A DNA stretch of 8,422 bases from Candidatus Hydrothermota bacterium. GTDB taxonomy: Bacteria; Hydrothermota; Hydrothermia; UBA1063. Each line of letters begins with the position of its first letter. Positions within the stretch are counted from its first letter, which is position 1. The stretch spans positions 1-8,422 of the forward strand of contig QNDO01000062.1 of the NCBI GenBank assembly GCA_003644895.1. Reading direction: 5' to 3'. The notes beneath the pieces are model-generated. The model did not search any database. It was given only the letters and a program-made list of their open reading frames with translations, and was not told the origin of the DNA. Positions 5,732 to 8,422 of this stretch are shown here, one piece after another. The position numbers were made by a program, and so were the translations under genes.

Positions 5732-8422
5732 CTATATAAGCCCCAGAATTTCCATTACACTTTTGTCCTCCACTCCCACAAGCTCAGCTGCACCGGAAGG
5801 ACACACATTAGTGCAGAGACCACACCCCTGACATATGGATGGAATTACCTTTGCTACCAGGAATTCCTCATCAATATATCTTGCTCCGTAAGGACACACA
5901 TCCACACAGAATCCACAGCCTGCACATTTCCTTTCATGTACAATGGAAACAAATTTTCTGGGGGTTAGAGCCTTTTGCCCCAGCTCTGTGACTATCCTGG
6001 AAGCTGCGGCATGGGCCTCAAGAATGGATTCCTCGATAGCCTTTGGAGATCTTGCAAGACCCACAACAAAGATGCCCGGTTTTTTTGATTCCAGGGGATT
6101 AAACTTTGGATTAATACCCGAGAGGAATCCATCCTCATCCATGTCGATACTAAGTAATTCTTTTAACTTTTTATTATCCTGATTGGGAGCAATTCCTGCA
6201 GAAAGAACGAGATAATCGGTTTCAATCTCAATATTTCTCCCTATGGAAGGGTCAAAAACATTCACTACGATTTTCCCATCCCTTTCAGAAACCTTCGGTT
6301 CCTCACCTTCCCTGAATTTCAAGAAAATTATTCCCTTTTCTCTTGCTTCCCTGTAAAAGACCTCTTTTTCTCCGTACATCACAATATCTCTTGCAAGAAT
6401 GTATACCTCTGTTTCCGGAGAGAGTTCCTTTATGTGTAAAGCATTCTTGATGGCATCGGTGCAGCATACCCTTGAGCAGTAAGGATGTTTATCGTTCCTT
6501 GAGCCCACACATTGAATCATTGTGACTACCTGGGGTTTAATCGATTTACCATGGAGTAACTCTTCAAATTCCAGTTGCGTCACTACATTTGGATTTTTAC
6601 CATGGAGGTATTCCTCGGGTCTGTATTCAGACGCACCTGTGGCTACAACAATGGCCCCGAAATTCTTCTTTTTAAATTCCTGGCCAGTCCTGAGATGGAC
6701 CTCGAAATTGCCGATGTTCCCCGTTACATTTACAACCTGTGTTTTATACAGGATGGAGATATTTTTATCTCTTTCCACCTTTTCTATGAGTTCGCCGAGC
6801 CATTTCTGAACATCTCTTCCGTCTATTTGTTTTCTGATTCTCAATGCATTACCACCCAGTTTTTCACTCTTCTCAACAATAGTGACTTGGAAACCATGTT
6901 CACTAAGTTTACTTGCAGCTAAAAGTCCAGCAACTCCTCCACCTATCACCAGTATCCTGTGTTGGATTTTAGTTTCTTCAAATTCGGGAATTATTCTATT
7001 TTTAAGTTTTGTTATGGCAGATTCTATAAGAGATAATACCTGACCATCAGTGAGTTCATAAACGTTAACCAGTTCAAAATAAAGGGGATGAAAATATTCC
7101 CTCAATCTGCCGAGAAGTGTATATGGATAGCCGTTAACAAGTACGAAGGGGGCTTCTATTTTTTTCTCCAGCTGTTTCAGCTCCTTTTCTTCCCTGAGGT
7201 AAGTTACTTCAACGATTTTAAAATTGCCAAAACGCCCATATATTTTTTCTTTTAGTTTTGTATCCAGTTCCCTGGTTAGTACAATCACAGGCTGAGTTTC
7301 AAGGTCAAATTTTTTCAAATTCTTCCGGCTCTTCTTCCCCCTGTCTGCATAGGAAGTTGCAGCATAGGCTGAGATTATTGATTCTTCAATGTCCCTTGGT
7401 GATATTGCGGATCCTGCGTAGTAAAACCCCTCCACATTGGTTTCAACAGGGATGAATGAATTTTTTAAAGGTTCTACTCCTTGGAATTTTCTGGATACAG
7501 CTCCCTGTGCCAGTACCACAAGTTCAAAAACATCGGTTTTCAACTTCCCCTCTTCGTCTTCGTATCTTATGCTGAGATTACCATCAGGAAGTTCCTCTAT
7601 GGAGCCGACCCTGCACCTTACAAATTCTGCTTCTGTGGTCTTCCAGTATCTATAATGTCCCTTTCCAAAGGTGCGCATATCCATGTAGAAGACCTTTACA
7701 TTGATATCTGGATACTTTTTCTTAAGAAGCCTGATTTCTTTAAGAGAGTACATACAACAGAAGGAAGAGCAGAAGGGATTTTTCACATCCCTTGAACCCA
7801 CACACTGGATAAAGGCTATTGTTGTGGGTGTTTTCCCATCTCCAGGCCTCTTCAAGGAACCCAGGGTGGGACCGAACTGAGATAATAATCTTTCCAGTTC
7901 AACTCCTGTAATAACATTTTTGAATCTTCCATATCCAAATTCTGTAAGGTGGGAGAGATCAACCTCCTCAAAACCTGCAGTCCATATTATACTTTCCACA
8001 TTATACTTTTTTGTTGAGGGCTTTTGTTTCAGATCTATGGCATCAACAGGGCATACCTTTGCACACTCTCCGCACAGGGTGCATTTTTCAAAATCAATGG
8101 CATAGTAATCAGGATAGGGCAGAGGATATTTTATATAAATTGCTTTCCTTTTGCCTGTGGGAACATTGAATTCGTCTTTCACCTCCACAGGGCATACTTC
8201 CACACATTTATGGCAGTTGATACATGTTTGCTTCACACCGCGAGGTTTTGATTCAACTGTGACCTCAAATCCACCCTTTGTTTTTCTGAATTCTTTTAAT
8301 TCTGATAATGGAAGTACTTCAATGAATGGGTGGTCAAGAACCCTTCTCAGACAGAACTGTACTGTATCATCAGATGTAAGAGAATAAACCTGACACATTC
8401 CACATGCATCATTTGGGAACTG
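5732..8422 (-). CDS. hdrA: Tandem (double) HdrA-like iron-sulfur flavoprotein, N-terminus outside window
   Basis: At least 896 codons are visible. The first in-window ATG is at 8398, but the frame continues to the edge (QFPNDACG before it), so it is not the start. Numbering from 8398, half 1 (about 1-360) has ferredoxin motifs C59/62/65/69 and C106/109/112/116 in the usual HdrA insertion, then IQCVGSR with C199, C210, C214, C215, and the closing AGSAISPRDIEES block. Its FAD GxGxxG must lie off-window. A linker (about 362-475) with no motif I recognise follows. Half 2 has VIGGGVAGLLAASKL (484-498), VVATGASEY, a second C630/C641/C645/C646 set, and C-terminal ferredoxin motifs C825/828/831/835 and C856/859/862/866. 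Fused HdrA pairs are known; here one chain replaces an HdrA dimer, with potentially two FADs and six [4Fe-4S] clusters. Partners such as HdrBC or a hydrogenase would lie beyond the right edge. Confidence 0.92.
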   Translation of the reverse strand, partial: QFPNDACGMCQVYSLTSDDTVQFCLRRVLDHPFIEVLPLSELKEFRKTKGGFEVTVESKPRGVKQTCINCHKCVEVCPVEVKDEFNVPTGKRKAIYIKYPLPYPDYYAIDFEKCTLCGECAKVCPVDAIDLKQKPSTKKYNVESIIWTAGFEEVDLSHLTEFGYGRFKNVITGVELERLLSQFGPTLGSLKRPGDGKTPTTIAFIQCVGSRDVKNPFCSSFCCMYSLKEIRLLKKKYPDINVKVFYMDMRTFGKGHYRYWKTTEAEFVRCRVGSIEELPDGNLSIRYEDEEGKLKTDVFELVVLAQGAVSRKFQGVEPLKNSFIPVETNVEGFYYAGSAISPRDIEESIISAYAATSYADRGKKSRKNLKKFDLETQPVIVLTRELDTKLKEKIYGRFGNFKIVEVTYLREEKELKQLEKKIEAPFVLVNGYPYTLLGRLREYFHPLYFELVNVYELTDGQVLSLIESAITKLKNRIIPEFEETKIQHRILVIGGGVAGLLAASKLSEHGFQVTIVEKSEKLGGNALRIRKQIDGRDVQKWLGELIEKVERDKNISILYKTQVVNVTGNIGNFEVHLRTGQEFKKKNFGAIVVATGASEYRPEEYLHGKNPNVVTQLEFEELLHGKSIKPQVVTMIQCVGSRNDKHPYCSRVCCTDAIKNALHIKELSPETEVYILARDIVMYGEKEVFYREAREKGIIFLKFREGEEPKVSERDGKIVVNVFDPSIGRNIEIETDYLVLSAGIAPNQDNKKLKELLSIDMDEDGFLSGINPKFNPLESKKPGIFVVGLARSPKAIEESILEAHAAASRIVTELGQKALTPRKFVSIVHERKCAGCGFCVDVCPYGARYIDEEFLVAKVIPSICQGCGLCTNVCPSGAAELVGVEDKSVMEILGLI

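Noticed and set aside
1..8422. tRNA or rRNA genes, or a riboswitch
   Set aside because: The window is almost fully coding. The only gaps are the repeat element and a 67-base AT-rich spacer, and neither shows an RNA gene.

Overview
The window is a redox island from an anaerobe. Almost every gene carries iron-sulfur or flavin motifs, and I see no signal peptide or membrane segment, so the products should be cytoplasmic. Heavy use of AGA, AGG and ATA codons, strong AGGAGG-type ribosome binding sites and a REP-like intergenic repeat suggest a bacterium, possibly thermophilic. The gene content resembles sulfate reducers and related anaerobes that carry Hdr-Flox clusters. The phylum cannot be fixed from this stretch.

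Positions 1-4255 (+ strand) hold a tightly packed operon: the C-terminal part of an HdrA-like flavoprotein (cut by the left edge), an MvhD/FloxD-type [2Fe-2S] protein, an FrhB-like protein with a dicluster ferredoxin tail (FloxC-like), a second dicluster ferredoxin protein (FloxB-like, HydB/AsrA family) and a FAD/NAD(P)-binding reductase with a C-terminal [2Fe-2S] site (FloxA-like, HydG/AsrB family). Stop and start codons overlap or nearly touch at every junction. The natural reading is an NAD(P)H-oxidising Flox module that passes electrons through FloxD into HdrA, where flavin-based electron bifurcation would occur. No HdrB or HdrC is visible; they may lie off the left edge.

Positions 4256-4527 separate two convergent transcription units. 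They hold a roughly 250-bp imperfect inverted element bounded by tandem CGGTAGA-type heptamers, with GC-rich REP-like hairpins inside.

Positions 4528-8422 (- strand) hold, in transcription order, a tandem (double) HdrA-like flavoprotein cut by the right edge and a radical SAM protein of the pyruvate formate-lyase activase type with an N-terminal zinc-ribbon-like segment. The double HdrA divides its ferredoxin modules between its two halves: the inserted pair is in half 1 and the C-terminal pair in half 2. Its second half is clearly homologous to the partial HdrA on the other strand. A good -10 box ends 6 bases before the radical SAM start codon, and no Shine-Dalgarno sequence is present, which suggests leaderless expression.
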